NCBI GenBank assembly: GCA_002492295.1
Contig: DKYC01000048.1
Span: forward strand, 1 to 31,731
Origin: Lachnospiraceae bacterium UBA7110
GTDB taxonomy: Bacteria > Bacillota > Clostridia > Lachnospirales > Lachnospiraceae
Length of the DNA: 31,731 bases
Direction: 5' to 3'
A program made the translations under genes and the position numbers. Under the pieces are notes generated by a model that did no database searches, was not told the origin of the DNA, and saw nothing but the letters and a program-made list of their open reading frames with translations. Of this stretch, positions 16,019-24,562 are shown piece after piece. How positions within the stretch are numbered: position 1 is the stretch's first letter; each line of letters opens with the position of its first letter.

Positions 16019-18052
16019 ATGAAAAAGTCTATTTTTGTTTTTGGTCTAGTGGTGTTTTTCTATGGCATTCTTTTGGGGGCGGCGGGAATTACGGCGCAGG
16101 CAGAGGAAGAGGAGAATAGCGGCGATTTTGTGATTGAGGCACAGGTGCAGCCTTCGGACGAGCCGGTTTATCAGATTCAGATAACAGCTGAAAACCGGGG
16201 AGGTGACTGGGAAGGCATTGTGCGTTTGAGGGTAGATACCGGGTATGCGTCATCCGGCGGGTGTGTCTATGATACCGTACTTTCCCTTCCGCAGGGCAGT
16301 ACTAAGCAGTTTGCGGTCAGGGTGCCAAAGAACGGGATTGACAGGACGGACGGGCTGGTCACTGTCACGCTGCTCAACAATCCGTCCGGAACGGTTGCAA
16401 AAAAGAGCTTTCCAAAACTCTTGCAGAATCGTGCAGAAGGCTTGTCCATGGGGATATTAAGCGATGAGTATGCGTCGCTGACGTATTTGGATATGGGTGG
16501 AAACGAGATTTATTTTGGGGACAGAAACCGCCCGATAAAGCTGGTGCAGTTGACGCAGGACAGCTTGACGGAAACTTTGGATACATTGACTTTTTTGGTC
16601 ATTGACAGTTATGATACGAAAATTTTATCAGATGACGGGATAGCGGATATTGAGCGCTGGATAGATAACGGCGGAATCCTGATTGTCGGTACCGGAAAAA
16701 ATGTAGAGAAGACGCTTGGCGGCTTGGATTTTTTGGGACTTCAATATAAAGAGGCTGATGAAGCCGATGAAGATACATATGAATGGAGTTATTATGTGGA
16801 TGTGTCGCAGCTTTCCTGGGCGGAGTTGGAGGATGCCGGCAATGTTTTTGGCAGAAAGCATAGCAGTGCGGACTTTTCTCTTGCCGGGTCGTGGGGCGAC
16901 GGCGCGGTGAGTGTTCTGCCCTGCGCACTGACGGAGGTTGGCAGACTTGGTACGGATGCATACAGGAAGGATGAGGATGATGGCGTTGATTATCTTTCAA
17001 CGACACAGGAATCTTTGGTTGAGATGATTTTAGACTATGCAATCGGTTACGCGAATTTGCGTTATCCGTCGGGGGATTTGTATTATGATACGGATTATAA
17101 TCTGCAAAGAATTTTCCCGAGTCTTGGAAAGGGCAGCAGCCGTCTGCGTTTTGGCGGATTAAAGCTGCTTGTGGTTTTGTATGTGATTTTTGTGGGACCG
17201 ATTCTCTACCTGATTTTGCGTGCGGTGAAGAAGCGGGATTTCTACTGGATTGCAGTGCCTGTGGCGGCGCTTGTGGGAATCTTTATGGTGTATTGGGCAG
17301 GCCGAGGATTCGAAGTTTCAAGCACAAATGTATATTCGGTTACGGTTGAGAATCTTTCGAAGAACAGGGGGGCGACGACATACCTGCGCTGTTACGACGC
17401 GGGGCATAAGGAATGGAGTCTGCAGTTGGCGGACGGATATACATACGCAGGACCGATGATGAACCGATATTATTATGATGACGATGAGGAGGATTATTAT
17501 CATCGGATTCGAAAAGAGGGGGACAGGCTTTTTATCGGAATCAATCCGAATGTCGGGTTTGAGGACGCTTATTTTATGGCAGGTACACAGAATGCGGCGG
17601 AAACCGGGACAGTTTACTGGGACGGGGTGAAAACGGTTACGAATGGAACACAGCGTGATTTTTTATATTTCGCGGTGATTATGAATGATGACATGTTGAT
17701 TTATAAAGACCTTCCGGCGGGTGAGAGCGTTTCGCTGGATGAAAGGAAAAGTGAATACACGGATTCGGTGAGCATGGCGGGTTATTATTCCAGAAGTTCG
17801 TCGTACACACCGGCGGAAGCTTATTTTTACGGGTATTTACGGGATTCTTTGCGCGCGGATGAGAAAGAGGATATTGATGTTAAGGCGGCTTTGGGATTGG
17901 GGATTTCTGATGCATGCTTTCAGATGAATGAGGATGAGGTGATTATTGTCGGCGTGACGGATGACTGGGACAGGACGGTGGACGGTGACTGCAGCGAGGT
18001 ATCGTACGGTTGTTTATATGCGATTGTGGAGGAGAAGGATGTTATACATTAA
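16019..18052 (+). CDS. Membrane protein with GATase-like extracellular domain (DUF4350-type)
   Basis: The 678-residue precursor has a signal peptide (about 1-27). A beta-rich stretch (30-140) follows, then a Rossmann-like class I glutamine-amidotransferase-type region with LTFLVIDSYD and IERWIDNGGILIVGTGKN. Two membrane helices lie near 383-402 and 409-430, and the last 250 residues are soluble. No catalytic Cys-His pair of true GATases is evident, so a binding role is more likely. Such proteins typically sit beside ABC transporter and MoxR genes. I chose the ATG at 16019 after AGGGG; a longer in-frame reading would overlap the upstream gene. Its end overlaps the ABC ATPase start by 14 nt, so the two are translationally coupled. 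Function unknown. Confidence 0.7.
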   Translation: MKKSIFVFGLVVFFYGILLGAAGITAQAEEEENSGDFVIEAQVQPSDEPVYQIQITAENRGGDWEGIVRLRVDTGYASSGGCVYDTVLSLPQGSTKQFAVRVPKNGIDRTDGLVTVTLLNNPSGTVAKKSFPKLLQNRAEGLSMGILSDEYASLTYLDMGGNEIYFGDRNRPIKLVQLTQDSLTETLDTLTFLVIDSYDTKILSDDGIADIERWIDNGGILIVGTGKNVEKTLGGLDFLGLQYKEADEADEDTYEWSYYVDVSQLSWAELEDAGNVFGRKHSSADFSLAGSWGDGAVSVLPCALTEVGRLGTDAYRKDEDDGVDYLSTTQESLVEMILDYAIGYANLRYPSGDLYYDTDYNLQRIFPSLGKGSSRLRFGGLKLLVVLYVIFVGPILYLILRAVKKRDFYWIAVPVAALVGIFMVYWAGRGFEVSSTNVYSVTVENLSKNRGATTYLRCYDAGHKEWSLQLADGYTYAGPMMNRYYYDDDEEDYYHRIRKEGDRLFIGINPNVGFEDAYFMAGTQNAAETGTVYWDGVKTVTNGTQRDFLYFAVIMNDDMLIYKDLPAGESVSLDERKSEYTDSVSMAGYYSRSSSYTPAEAYFYGYLRDSLRADEKEDIDVKAALGLGISDACFQMNEDEVIIVGVTDDWDRTVDGDCSEVSYGCLYAIVEEKDVIH

Positions 18053-18965
18053 TAATTTGACTAAAAATTACGGTTCGTTTACGGCGGTTAATCACTTGAC
18101 GCTGCATGTCCCGGAGGGGGATCTGTTTGGCTTTGTGGGACCAAACGGCGCAGGAAAGACAACGACAATCCGTATTGTCTGCGGTCTGCTTCGGGCAAGC
18201 GGCGGTACGGTAAAAATCGGAAATACTTCGGCGGCAGTGGGAAGTAAGGAGATGAAACGCCTGATTGGGTATGTTCCTGATTTTTTTGGCGTGTATGATA
18301 ATCTGAAGGTGCGGGAATATATGGATATGTACGGTTCGATGTACGGGATGTATGCGCGGGATATCGCAAAGCTTTCGGACGATTTGCTGGAGTTGGTCAA
18401 TCTTACGGATAAGAGGGAGTTTTATGTGGACACGCTTTCCCGCGGCATGAAGCAGCGGCTCTGCGTGGCGAGGGCATTGCTGCATAACCCGAAACTGCTG
18501 ATTTTGGACGAGCCAAGCTCCGGTCTGGATCCCAGGGCGCGTGTGGAAATGAAGGAATTGTTAAAAAATCTACATTCTATGGGAAAGACGATTGTAATCA
18601 GCTCCCATATTCTTTCGGAGCTTTCCGAAATGTGTACCAGTATTGGGATTATGAACGGCGGACAGTTGATTACGGCGGGACGTATTGAGGATATTATGCA
18701 GCAGCTGGGCGGCGGAAAACGGCTTCACATTCAGATTGTTTCCGAAATGGAGGCGGCTGTGCGGCTGTTAAAGGAGCAGGCAAATGTGCGGGTGGAATCG
18801 GTCAGGGAAAACGAGATTGTCATTTCCAACAACGGCACGGATGAGGAAATCAGTGCATTGATTGGAAGGCTGATTCAGAATGAAGTTGTTTTGACGGGTT
18901 TTTACAGGGAAGAAGGCAGTTTGGAATCGCTTTTTATGCAGTTGACAGGAAAAACGGAGGATTAG
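18039..18965 (+). CDS. ABC transporter ATP-binding protein
   Basis: The 308-residue ABC ATPase has Walker A GPNGAGKTTT, the Q-loop region replaced by a GYVPD stretch, signature LSRGMKQRL, Walker B LLILDEPSSGLD and the switch histidine in SSHIL. It belongs to the CcmA/NatA-like group that pairs with a separate permease. The C-terminal extension (about 220-308) is typical of that group. The start at 18039 follows GGAGGAGAAGG and lies inside the previous reading frame. The permease gene follows after about 50 nt. The exported or moved substrate is unknown; gliding- or envelope-type ABC systems of this layout often work with a GATase-like partner such as the upstream gene. Confidence 0.93.
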   Translation: MLYINNLTKNYGSFTAVNHLTLHVPEGDLFGFVGPNGAGKTTTIRIVCGLLRASGGTVKIGNTSAAVGSKEMKRLIGYVPDFFGVYDNLKVREYMDMYGSMYGMYARDIAKLSDDLLELVNLTDKREFYVDTLSRGMKQRLCVARALLHNPKLLILDEPSSGLDPRARVEMKELLKNLHSMGKTIVISSHILSELSEMCTSIGIMNGGQLITAGRIEDIMQQLGGGKRLHIQIVSEMEAAVRLLKEQANVRVESVRENEIVISNNGTDEEISALIGRLIQNEVVLTGFYREEGSLESLFMQLTGKTED

Positions 18966-19013
18966 GATAGTGTGAAAAATAAATTTTTCACATGGCAGGA
19001 ATGGGGGATTATT

Positions 19014-19910
19014 ATGAGAATACATTTGAATCCGATTGTGAAAAAGGATTTGCAGGTGACGGCGCGCAGTATGCGGTTTAGTTGGGGATTGTTTGCCTAT
19101 GAGGCAGTGCTTGTGATGGCGTTTCTGCTTGCGATGGCAGCAATCCAGTCTCAGAGCGACAGTATTTACAGTGACAATAATATTTACAGTTATTTAATTT
19201 ATCTGTTTCCGGTGCTTGCCGTTTCGCAGGTGTGCATTGTAGCGCTGATTGTGCCGATTATCACGGCATCCTCGATTTCGGGCGAGCGGGAGCGTCAGAC
19301 GTTTGACATTATGCTGACGACGTGTATGTCGCCGTTTTCGATTGTGATAGGAAAAGTGATTTCCGCGGTGCTTCGGATTTTGTTTTTCGTGGTGGCGGGA
19401 ATGCCGATTATGGCGCTCTCGTTTGTTGCGGGAGGACTTAGCTGGAGCAGTCTGTTTTATTTTGTGCTTACAATTATCCTGCTGTCGGTTTTGTCGGGAA
19501 GCATCGGGATTTTTTGTTCTGCACTTTGCCGCAGGTCTATAACGGCGGTGATTTTGTCGTTTGCATTTTATTTTGTGATATATTTTCTGACTTTTGTTCC
19601 GTTGATTTTAAAGATGCTTTGGAGCAAGGCAGAGAGGGCGGGGGAGTCGCTGCTGTTTCTGCTGTTTAATCCGTTTGTTTTTTTTGAGGAATTTTTCATG
19701 CAGATTATGACGGGGGAATCGCTCTTTGGCATGGAAGGCTCTTTTTTTTCCAAACAGCAGGTTGGCTTTTTGACGTACCATTTATCACAGGGTAAGGCGT
19801 GGATGTTTTTGTCTGCGGCGTGTATTTTTATGCTTTCCGTGCTGTTTATGGCGGCGGCGGCATGGAAGATTAATCCGATGCATTCTTCGGCAGGGAAAAT
19901 GAGGAAATAA
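19014..19910 (+). CDS. ABC transporter permease (ABC-2 type)
   Basis: The 298-residue integral membrane protein has about six hydrophobic segments and the ABC-2 hallmark SSISGERERQTFDIMLTTCMSP, the amphipathic coupling stretch seen in GldF/NatB-like permeases. It pairs with the ATPase just upstream. The ATG at 19014 has GGGGG 6 nt upstream. A GTG at 18972 behind GGAGG (12 nt spacing) would add 14 residues and cannot be excluded. Substrate unknown. Confidence 0.87.
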   Translation: MRIHLNPIVKKDLQVTARSMRFSWGLFAYEAVLVMAFLLAMAAIQSQSDSIYSDNNIYSYLIYLFPVLAVSQVCIVALIVPIITASSISGERERQTFDIMLTTCMSPFSIVIGKVISAVLRILFFVVAGMPIMALSFVAGGLSWSSLFYFVLTIILLSVLSGSIGIFCSALCRRSITAVILSFAFYFVIYFLTFVPLILKMLWSKAERAGESLLFLLFNPFVFFEEFFMQIMTGESLFGMEGSFFSKQQVGFLTYHLSQGKAWMFLSAACIFMLSVLFMAAAAWKINPMHSSAGKMRK

Positions 19911-19953
19911 CTTAAGGGATGAAAAGGATAGGGTGTTTTGAAAGGATAAATAG

Positions 19954-21285
19954 ATGGAGCAGAGGGAATTTCTGAAAATGATAAAGTCCTGCCGGCGCAG
20001 GCTGAATATGGCAGGATTTTTGAAAATGCTTTTGTTTGCGCTGTGCGTCGGTGCGGGAGTAGGAATTTTGTTTCAGGTGTTGTCGTTTATCATACCGTTA
20101 TATTATGCAAACCTTTATACGGCGCTTGCGTTGCTGCTTGCATTGCCGGCAGCAGGGATTGCTGCGTTTGTAAAACGGATTGGCATGGAGCAGGCGGCTT
20201 TGTCGATGGACCGTTTCGGCTTTGACGAGCGGATTGTTACGGCTTATGAGAATTTGAATCAGGAGGGCGTGCTGATTGCGCTGCAGCGGGAGGATGCGAT
20301 GCGGGAGCTGTGTATCCATCAGGACAGGATACGCATTTCGGTCATGCCGTCGTTTAAAAAGGTGCTTTTGCTTTTGGGAATGCTTGCAATCGTATCAGGA
20401 CTTGCTCTGACGCCTTCTATGGTAAAGGAGCGCGCTTTACAACTGCATAGTGTGAAGGAGGAGGCAAAGGAAAAAACGAAAGAGATTGAAGAGCTTGTGG
20501 AGACGATTGAAGAGCTTGCGCAGGATGAGGTATTGACTCCTGAGCAGCAGGCGCAGTTACAGGAGATGATAGAAAGCCTTGAATCGTCGCTGTCCGAGTA
20601 TCAGCAGGCAGCGTCATCAGAGCAGCTTGCGTCAGCGTCGCAGAAGTTGGACTATAAATATCAGAATATGGCATCACAGATGTCGGGACTTGCGCAGAGT
20701 CTGCAAAACGGCGCGACAGCGTCGGTGGCATCTTTGGAAGCAATGCAGGAGATGGCGCAGCAGTTACAGAATATGAGCGGGCAGCAGTTGGCGCAGGGAT
20801 ATAGTGGGCAAGGAAACGGGCAGAATGGAAACGGACAGGATGGACAAAACGGTCAGGGACAGAACGGACAAAACGGAAATGGACAGAATGGAAACGGACA
20901 GAATGGAAACGGACAAGGACAGAACGGACAGGGGAACGGTCAGGGCGACAACGGTGACGGACAGGGTGGACAAGGAAATGGCAATGGTGACGGAAACGGT
21001 GGAAATGGCAGAGGTACAGGCAGCAGTAACAATGCGCATGACTACGTCAGTGTTCCGAATGCGATTGCAGACAGTGAAAATCTGACAGGAAATGCTTCAG
21101 GTCATGAAAATTCCGACTTTTTCCGGGCACAGAACGGGTTAAGCTGGGAGGGCGAGCATATTTCCTATGAGGCGGTAATCGGCAGCTATGAGCAAAATGC
21201 TTATGAGGGTATTTCCGCAGGAAAATATCCGAGTGGCATGGAGGATATTATTAAGGAATATTTTGCGGGCTTTAATGCTCCTTAG
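19954..21285 (+). CDS. Coiled-coil membrane protein with Gly/Gln/Asn repeat tail (DUF4175-like)
   Basis: The 443-residue protein has two N-terminal membrane helices (about 22-70), a short loop, another membrane helix (about 130-150), an acidic coiled coil (about 158-270) and a low-complexity Gly/Gln/Asn tract (about 285-360). It ends in a conserved-looking segment with YEAVIGSYEQNAYEGISAG and IIKEYFAGF. Proteins of this build are found in MoxR/aerotolerance-type clusters, where the final segment resembles the end of DUF4175-like proteins. It is the last gene of the operon that begins at 11935 and lies 43 nt after the permease. No enzymatic motif is visible. Role unknown; a scaffold for an envelope complex is a guess. 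Confidence 0.65.
   Translation: MEQREFLKMIKSCRRRLNMAGFLKMLLFALCVGAGVGILFQVLSFIIPLYYANLYTALALLLALPAAGIAAFVKRIGMEQAALSMDRFGFDERIVTAYENLNQEGVLIALQREDAMRELCIHQDRIRISVMPSFKKVLLLLGMLAIVSGLALTPSMVKERALQLHSVKEEAKEKTKEIEELVETIEELAQDEVLTPEQQAQLQEMIESLESSLSEYQQAASSEQLASASQKLDYKYQNMASQMSGLAQSLQNGATASVASLEAMQEMAQQLQNMSGQQLAQGYSGQGNGQNGNGQDGQNGQGQNGQNGNGQNGNGQNGNGQGQNGQGNGQGDNGDGQGGQGNGNGDGNGGNGRGTGSSNNAHDYVSVPNAIADSENLTGNASGHENSDFFRAQNGLSWEGEHISYEAVIGSYEQNAYEGISAGKYPSGMEDIIKEYFAGFNAP
20806..21030 (+). repeat. In-frame Gly-Gln/Asn-Gly codon repeat
   Basis: About 75 codons alternate GGA/GGT/GGC with CAG/CAA, AAC/AAT and a few GAC, giving GQNGNGQ-type units in irregular order. The DNA units of 6-15 nt are alike enough for slippage, so length may vary between strains. 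The tract joins the coiled coil to the C-terminal segment of the 19954 gene. Confidence 0.8.
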
Positions 21286-21371
21286 CGAGGAGAGATAGGA
21301 TATTATCTTGAGATTGTCTGCGTTTCCAGGTGCATTTTGAATGGGCTATTCCGGAAAGGAGTCTGCAGCAA

Positions 21372-22238
21372 ATGAATACCCCGGTAAATTATCATCCATT
21401 GACGGCAGCTCCTTTCAAAAGAAGCGTTTTTTATACAGAGTTGTTTCCCTGTAAAGTGCTGCATTCTTATGTCAGATGTTATTGGGGAACGGAAAATCCA
21501 GTGAAACAAGCCGGATATGGTGTTCCGGAATTAGTGATTCCGGATACTTGCGTGGATATAATATATCATATAGACTATACGGATAATACTGTTACGGGTG
21601 GTTTCTGCGGAATAAATGACTGCAGTTTTTGGGCATATAATAATGGTGATGAGGGACATGTGACGGCAACGTTTGCCGTTCGTTTTTATGCGTGGAGTGC
21701 ATATACATTTGCTGATGATTCCCTGAAATCTACCATGAATGGTTTTTTTGATGTGGGTTCAAGGTTTGGATGGCTTGATAAAGTTATCCGGCCCAAGCTG
21801 CTGGAACTGAAAACGCTGCAGGAAAAAGCTTCTTTTGTAGAGAAACTGCTGATCAACAGACTGTCAGATGCAAGGGAAAATACAGTTGTTAACAATACAA
21901 TACAGAATATTCTCATAAGGAAAGGCTTTTTGGATATATCAAATTTGGCAAAAGAGTCTTTTGTAAGTATCAGACAGTTGGAGCGCCTGTTTCATGAGTA
22001 TGTTGGTATTACGCCTAAAAAGATGAGCAATTTGATACGATATCAGTTTTTATGGAGGAATATTTTGTATGAACCGGATTTTAATGTGTTAAGTGCGGTT
22101 CACAAATTTGGATATACCGACCAGTCACATTTGCTGCGCGAATTTAAAAGATATCATTCCATGGATATCCGTAAGGCGAGAAGTATTGCACTCAAGGATG
22201 TCGAAAATATACAAGATGTTTTTCCAAAATTGCAGTAA
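21372..22238 (+). CDS. AraC-family transcriptional regulator
   Basis: The 288-residue protein has an N-terminal sensing domain of the DUF6597 kind (LHSYVRCYWGTENP, PDTCVDIIYHID) and a C-terminal AraC double HTH. The first helix-turn-helix is at ISNLAKESFVSIRQLERLFHEYVGITPKK. The second contains FGYTDQSHLLREFKRYHS, the classic second-HTH motif. AAAGGAG at 21355-21361 supports the ATG at 21372. The VOC-DUF3795 gene begins 41 nt after its stop, so it probably controls or is co-transcribed with that gene. The two separate the upstream operon from moxR. Confidence 0.9.
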   Translation: MNTPVNYHPLTAAPFKRSVFYTELFPCKVLHSYVRCYWGTENPVKQAGYGVPELVIPDTCVDIIYHIDYTDNTVTGGFCGINDCSFWAYNNGDEGHVTATFAVRFYAWSAYTFADDSLKSTMNGFFDVGSRFGWLDKVIRPKLLELKTLQEKASFVEKLLINRLSDARENTVVNNTIQNILIRKGFLDISNLAKESFVSIRQLERLFHEYVGITPKKMSNLIRYQFLWRNILYEPDFNVLSAVHKFGYTDQSHLLREFKRYHSMDIRKARSIALKDVENIQDVFPKLQ

Positions 22239-22279
22239 AATAGTTTCAAATTCTGATATACAGGAAAGGATGAGAAACG

Positions 22280-23038
22280 ATGAAATATTGTACTACCGTA
22301 ATTGCAGTGCGTGATATGGAAAAATCCCTGCAGTTTTATAAGGATTTGTTTGAGCAGGATGTTATTGTGGATTTGGGCAGGAATAAGACGTTGACCTGTG
22401 GTTTGGCGCTTCAGCAGGGATTGGAGGATATAGCCGGTTTTGATGCCGCTACAATGAAGTTCCGACCAAATACCATGGAATTGTATTTTGAAACGGAAGA
22501 CTTTGATGGTTTTGTGAAACTGTTGGAGTCTTATCCACAGGTGGAAAGACTTCATGAACCAAAAACGTTCCCCTGGCTGCAGAGGGGAATCCATATCTTT
22601 GATCCGGACGGACACTTGATTGAGGTTTCGGAAAGTATGTATTCTGTCGCCTGCAGGCAGTTTGAAGCAGGTAAGAATGTAGAAGAAACAGTGAAATTAG
22701 TCCAACATCCCATTGAGGTGGTTCAGTCATGGTATGAATCATATCAAAAGGAAAAAAGAGAACATATTAGTGTCTGCGGTACGGATTGTGGTGCATGTTA
22801 TTGCTTTGGGAAAATGTGTAATGGCTGCAACTCATGTGAAGGTAAAGTATTCCATGCCCCGGAGGGAAAGGCCTGCCCGATATATGATTGTGTCAGAAAC
22901 AACAGGGGTAAGCAAAACTGTGGGGAATGCGGTGAGCTTCCCTGTCAGATATGGTATGATACTAGAGACCCCAAATTTTCGGATGAGGAATTTCATGAAA
23001 ATGTAGAAATGAGGGTACAGACTTTGAGAAGGAAATAG
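22280..23038 (+). CDS. VOC-domain protein fused to Cys-rich DUF3795 domain
   Basis: The 252-residue protein joins two parts. Residues 1-120 form a VOC (glyoxalase/bleomycin-resistance type) domain, with the paired beta-alpha modules seen in RDMEKSLQFYKDLF and IFDPDGHLIEVSES. Residues about 160-252 are a DUF3795-like domain with many cysteines, CGTDCGACYCFGKMCNGC and CGECGELPCQIW, able to bind metal. A helical linker (122-158) connects them. VOC domains bind small ligands or metal-bound substrates; DUF3795 is of unknown function. The normal ribosome site AGGAAAGGATGAG precedes the ATG. Activated downstream of the AraC regulator it could be a stress or detoxification protein, but no substrate can be named. 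Confidence 0.82.
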   Translation: MKYCTTVIAVRDMEKSLQFYKDLFEQDVIVDLGRNKTLTCGLALQQGLEDIAGFDAATMKFRPNTMELYFETEDFDGFVKLLESYPQVERLHEPKTFPWLQRGIHIFDPDGHLIEVSESMYSVACRQFEAGKNVEETVKLVQHPIEVVQSWYESYQKEKREHISVCGTDCGACYCFGKMCNGCNSCEGKVFHAPEGKACPIYDCVRNNRGKQNCGECGELPCQIWYDTRDPKFSDEEFHENVEMRVQTLRRK

Positions 23039-23058
23039 AGAAAATGAAGTACTTTTAA

Positions 23059-23103
23059 CGCGGAGAGGATGCCTTAAATTTCGAGTGAGGCATCCTCTCC
23101 GCG
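23059..23103. other. Perfect 15-bp hairpin without U-tract
   Basis: CGCGGAGAGGATGCC (23059-23073) pairs perfectly with GGCATCCTCTCCGCG (23089-23103) over a 15-nt loop, and the loop ends can add two or three more pairs. It lies 20 nt after the VOC-DUF3795 stop. No T-run follows on either strand, so it may protect the mRNA end or act as a weak terminator. Confidence 0.6.
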
Positions 23104-23325
23104 ACAGGTATGAAGCCGCTGTTTTTCATTTGGATAAATGTTCTTTTAGATCATTTGTAATATCTGTATATATCAGGGAAATCGATTTTGACACCTTTCT
23201 TTGTAAATTTTATTTCTTTGTTTTACCATAATTATTCAGTGCCTTTATTGTTACGGGTATCACCCTATGTGTATTGATGGGTTTCAATACCGTAAGCATA
23301 TAATTTGGGGGCAATTCTCATAAAA

Positions 23326-23437
23326 AAATTCCAAAATAAAGGATAGATATTCGACAGGGGGCATGATATAATGGCGTCAGATATTATAGGAGTGCTAAAG
23401 TGCTGTTTTTAAGACGGAAGGTATCATTTTGGAATTT
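23326..23437. repeat. 12-bp perfect inverted repeat flanking 88 bp
   Basis: AAATTCCAAAAT (23326-23337) recurs as its reverse complement ATTTTGGAATTT (23426-23437). The 88-bp interval between them contains the extended -10 promoter pointing at moxR. Such a layout resembles invertible promoter switches of gut bacteria, but no recombinase gene is in the window. Confidence 0.6.
23364..23372 (+). promoter_or_regulatory. Extended -10 promoter for moxR
   Basis: TGATATAAT is a perfect extended -10 element (TGnTATAAT). No good -35 lies 17 nt before it, which is usual for this promoter kind. It would start transcription near 23379. Confidence 0.55.
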
Positions 23438-23553
23438 GGAACGTATCAGTGCCGTGCGCAGTGGATAGACACGTATTGATGGTTTTATGGGAACAGACGG
23501 CGAGCCGACGGGGAGGCAAACTTGCACACTGAGAAAGGAGCATGGTTATAAAA

Positions 23554-24525
23554 ATGAACGAATCAGACAAAAACAGGCTGCAGGATGCGGCATATATGGC
23601 GGAGCGGATTGCGGCGTGCGAGGCGGAAATACAAAAAGGTATTATCGGACAGCGGGAGGTTATCCGTCAAGTCATGCTTGCAATGCTGACAGGCGGAAAC
23701 GTGCTGCTGGAGGGTATGCCGGGGCTTGGCAAAACGCGGCTGGTCAGCACGATTGGCAGGGTTTTTGATTTGCCGTTTAAGCGTATTCAGTTCACGCCCG
23801 ATTTAATGCCGAGCGATGTGACGGGCACAAATATCATTATGAAGGACGGACAGGGCAGCAGCTTTTCTTTTGTGCGAGGACCGATTTTTGCCAATGTGAT
23901 TTTGGCGGACGAAATCAACCGTGCGACGCCGAAAACGCAGTCGGCGCTTTTGGAAGCAATGCAGGAGCACACGGTCACGGTGGGCAGCGAAAGCCATGCG
24001 CTTGACGCACCGTTTTTTGTGCTTGCGACGCAGAACCCGATTGAAAACGAGGGCACATATCCTTTGCCCGAAGCGCAGCTTGACCGTTTTATGTTCAAGA
24101 TTTTGGTGCGTTTTCCGTCGAAGGACGAATTAAAGGGCATTGTCGGGTTGACGGAAGGGCTGGAGCCACCCGTTATCGAGCCGCAGATGGACGGCGAGGG
24201 GCTGCTTGCAGCGCAGGCATTGGTGAGTCAAATTCCGATTGCAGACGCGGTGATGGATTACCTGTTAGAGCTTGTCATGGCGACACATGACAAGAACCCT
24301 TATATTAGGGAAGGCGCAAGCCCGAGAGCGGCGCAGGCGCTAATCCGCGCAGCGCGGGCGAAGGCATTTTTGGAGGGACGGTTTAATGTTTCATTTCAGG
24401 ACGTGCAGGAGGCGGCGTATCCTGTGCTGCGCCACCGCATTATCCCGAGCTTTGACGCAGTGAGCGCGGGGGTGTCGGAGGATGAGATTATTAAGCAAAT
24501 CTTGGAAAAATTAAAGAATCCATAA
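23554..24525 (+). CDS. MoxR-family AAA ATPase
   Basis: The 323-residue AAA+ ATPase has Walker A GMPGLGKT (54-61), Walker B VILADEINR (115-123), the sensor/loop segment ATQNPIENEGTYPLPEAQ starting near 158, and a C-terminal lid with SPRAAQALIRAARAKAF. MoxR proteins act as chaperone-like ATPases, usually encoded with a DUF58 protein and transglutaminase or VWA partners. None of those follows here; the next genes are a toxin-antitoxin pair. AAAGGAG (23534-23540) lies 13 nt before this ATG; an ATG at 23542 in the same frame is too close to it. Length is normal, so the gene appears intact. Confidence 0.93.
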   Translation: MNESDKNRLQDAAYMAERIAACEAEIQKGIIGQREVIRQVMLAMLTGGNVLLEGMPGLGKTRLVSTIGRVFDLPFKRIQFTPDLMPSDVTGTNIIMKDGQGSSFSFVRGPIFANVILADEINRATPKTQSALLEAMQEHTVTVGSESHALDAPFFVLATQNPIENEGTYPLPEAQLDRFMFKILVRFPSKDELKGIVGLTEGLEPPVIEPQMDGEGLLAAQALVSQIPIADAVMDYLLELVMATHDKNPYIREGASPRAAQALIRAARAKAFLEGRFNVSFQDVQEAAYPVLRHRIIPSFDAVSAGVSEDEIIKQILEKLKNP

Positions 24526-24562
24526 TTATTTATAATTCCAAAGGAAAACTATAAAATAATAA

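Larger units (their letters stand above)
23104..23553. other. Non-coding region upstream of moxR
   Basis: No gene is supported in these 450 nt. They hold a 7-bp palindrome (GTATTGA 23271-23277 with TCAATAC 23284-23290), a 12-bp inverted repeat pair with a promoter between its arms (listed separately) and a GC-richer stretch (23440-23530) just before moxR. The latter would form a leader of about 175 nt if transcription starts near 23379. Confidence 0.6.

Noticed and set aside
23487..23768. 93-codon frame overlapping the moxR start
   Set aside because: It is out of frame with the well-supported ATPase and has no recognisable features.
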